NCBI GenBank assembly: GCA_051747505.1
Contig: JBNJGE010000206.1
Span: forward strand, 1 to 6,491
Direction: 5' to 3'
Length of the DNA stretch: 6,491 nt
Source of the DNA: Albimonas sp051747505
GTDB taxonomy: Bacteria > Pseudomonadota > Alphaproteobacteria > Rhodobacterales > Rhodobacteraceae
The notes under the pieces are model-generated. The model was not told where the DNA came from, did not search any database, and was given only the letters and a program-made list of their open reading frames with translations. Below, piece by piece: positions 5,468 to 6,491 of this stretch; position 1 is the stretch's first letter, and the number at the start of each line of letters is the position of its first letter. The translations under genes were made by a program, and so were the position numbers.

Positions 5468-6491
5468 TCACTCGGCCGCGGTGGCGGCGAGGAGGGCTGC
5501 GTCGGGCAGCGGCGCGCCGAGGTCGCGCGCCCAGGCGGGGCGGGCGCCGAGCGCGGCGGCGGCGCGCAGGCCGGAGCGCAGGCCGTCCTCGTGGAAACCG
5601 TAGCCCAGCCAGGCCCCGGCGTGCCAGACGCCGCCGCGGCCCTGGATCTCGTCCATCTCCGCCTGGGCGGCGAAGCTGTCGGCGGAGTAGAGGGGGTGGT
5701 CGTAGGCGAATTCGCCGTGGATCAGGGTTTCGTCGATCTCCCGCTGAGGGTTGAGGGAGACGAAGAGGGGCAGTTCGCGAGGCAGGCCCTGCAGGCGGTT
5801 CATCCAGTAGGTGACCTGGGCGGGGCGCAGGGCGTCGGCGCGGGCGCCCTCCGACAGGAAGTTCCAGGAGGACCAGACGCGGCGGCGGCGCGGCATCAGC
5901 GCGGCGTCGGAGTGCAGGACGGCGCGGTTCTGCGAGTAGGGGAAGGCGGAGAGCAGGGCGCGCTCCTGATCGTCGGCGTCCTGCATCAGGTTGAGGCTGA
6001 CATCGGCGTGGGTGGCGAGCACGACCTGGTCGAAGGCGGCCTCGGAGCCGTCGTCGAACCGAACATGCGTCATGCCGCCCCGGCGGCGGATGGCGACGGC
6101 GCCGCGGCCGAGATGGGCGCGGGGGCCCAGCGCGCGCACGAGCCGTGAGACGTATTCGCGCGAGCCGCCCTCGACCGTGCGCCAGCGTTGGGCGGGGTCG
6201 AGGCCGGTCATCAGGTCGTGGTTGCGGAAGAAGGCCACGAAATTGGCGGCCGGGAAGTCCAGCATCCGGGCGGTGGAGGTGGACCAGATGGCCCCGCCCA
6301 GGGGCAGGACGAACCGGTCCCGGAAGGCGCGGGAGTAGCCGCGGGAGTGGAGCCAGTCGCCCAGCGCGAGGCCGTCGAGGGCGCCGGACTCCAGCTCCTG
6401 CGAGGCGGTGCGGTTGAACTTGCGGATGATCTCCAGAAGCATGGTGATGTGGCGCGGGTTCACGCAGTTGAGGCGCTGGGCGAACAGCGCG
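5468..6491 (-). CDS. FAD-dependent amine-oxidase-like protein (COG2907 type), N-terminus outside window
   Basis: The frame stays open to the right edge, leaving 340 C-terminal residues of a protein usually about 430-450 long. The N-terminal dinucleotide-binding fold is therefore not visible, and the GTG at 6463 is an internal valine, not a start. Visible family features, numbered from the first complete codon: FVLPLGGAIWSTSTARMLDFPA (60-81), WRTVEGGSREYV (103-114), FDQVVLATHADVSL (153-166), WSSWNFL (206-212) and the FAD-domain ending WHAGAWLGYGFHEDGLRSG (289-307). The family is flavin-dependent. Its members are encoded beside DUF1365 and cfa genes and act, as far as known, in modifying or desaturating acyl chains; the exact reaction here is inferred. 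Plant cyclopropane-fatty-acid synthases carry a comparable FAD-oxidase domain fused to a Cfa domain, which supports a shared pathway. It is the first visible gene of the row and touches the DUF1365 gene. Confidence 0.92.
   Translation of the reverse strand, partial: ALFAQRLNCVNPRHITMLLEIIRKFNRTASQELESGALDGLALGDWLHSRGYSRAFRDRFVLPLGGAIWSTSTARMLDFPAANFVAFFRNHDLMTGLDPAQRWRTVEGGSREYVSRLVRALGPRAHLGRGAVAIRRRGGMTHVRFDDGSEAAFDQVVLATHADVSLNLMQDADDQERALLSAFPYSQNRAVLHSDAALMPRRRRVWSSWNFLSEGARADALRPAQVTYWMNRLQGLPRELPLFVSLNPQREIDETLIHGEFAYDHPLYSADSFAAQAEMDEIQGRGGVWHAGAWLGYGFHEDGLRSGLRAAAALGARPAWARDLGAPLPDAALLAATAAE

Larger units (their letters stand above)
1353..6491 (-). other. Probable co-transcribed gene row: FAD oxidase, DUF1365, cfa, trgA-like, MFS_2 (pheS possibly included)
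   Basis: Five consecutive same-strand genes with gaps of about 0, 32, 77 and 53 bp and no visible intrinsic terminator suggest one transcript. pheS follows after 65 bp containing an inverted repeat, so it may be read through or have its own promoter. The leading promoter, and any sigma factor or regulator gene, would lie to the right of the window. Co-transcription is inferred from spacing only. Confidence 0.55.

Noticed and set aside
4659..5603. Plus-strand open frame opposite the DUF1365 gene
   Set aside because: Spans the boundary of two real genes and has shadow-like composition; the opposite strand shows clear DUF1365 motifs.
1..6491. CRISPR arrays, tRNA or rRNA genes, riboswitches
   Set aside because: No regularly spaced repeats, cloverleaf-like segments or conserved RNA motifs were seen on either strand.

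Overview
The window looks like chromosomal DNA from a GC-rich alphaproteobacterium, most likely a member of the Rhodobacterales. Two things point there. The phenylalanyl-tRNA synthetase alpha chain closely resembles, from memory, the Rhodobacter type, including its C-terminal ending (LHGGLSA). There is also a small membrane protein that looks like TrgA, a family I know mainly from that order. Codon usage is strongly G/C-ending throughout, so long antisense open frames occur opposite every real gene. I regard those as shadows.

Layout: the left edge (1-75, + strand) holds the last 24 codons of an IS5-type transposase, followed by about 200 bp of non-coding DNA with a diverged direct repeat. Everything else is on the minus strand and reads right to left. 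The order is an FAD-dependent amine-oxidase-like protein (N-terminus beyond the right edge), a DUF1365 protein, a Cfa-type fatty-acyl-phospholipid methyltransferase, a TrgA-like four-helix membrane protein, an MFS_2/GPH-type transporter, and pheS. Gaps are short: the first two genes touch, and the rest are separated by 32, 77, 53 and 65 bp. They could form one transcription unit whose promoter lies outside the window to the right.

The oxidase, DUF1365 and Cfa genes form a recognised bacterial set that acts on unsaturated acyl chains of membrane phospholipids. Related sets, sometimes with a GPH-type transporter, belong to the sigmaE-ChrR singlet-oxygen regulon of Rhodobacter sphaeroides (from memory), and Cfa-like methylases take part in furan-fatty-acid synthesis there. 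The most interesting proposal is that the TrgA-like protein and the MFS_2 transporter belong to the same membrane-lipid system. The transporter keeps the cation-site aspartate pair but has no acidic residue where sugar transporters bind sugar. The Cfa protein replaces two of the five E. coli bicarbonate-site residues.

The second point of interest is the pheS end. pheT, the usual partner, is not directly downstream; an IS5-type element lies there instead. Whether pheT sits just beyond the element cannot be seen.
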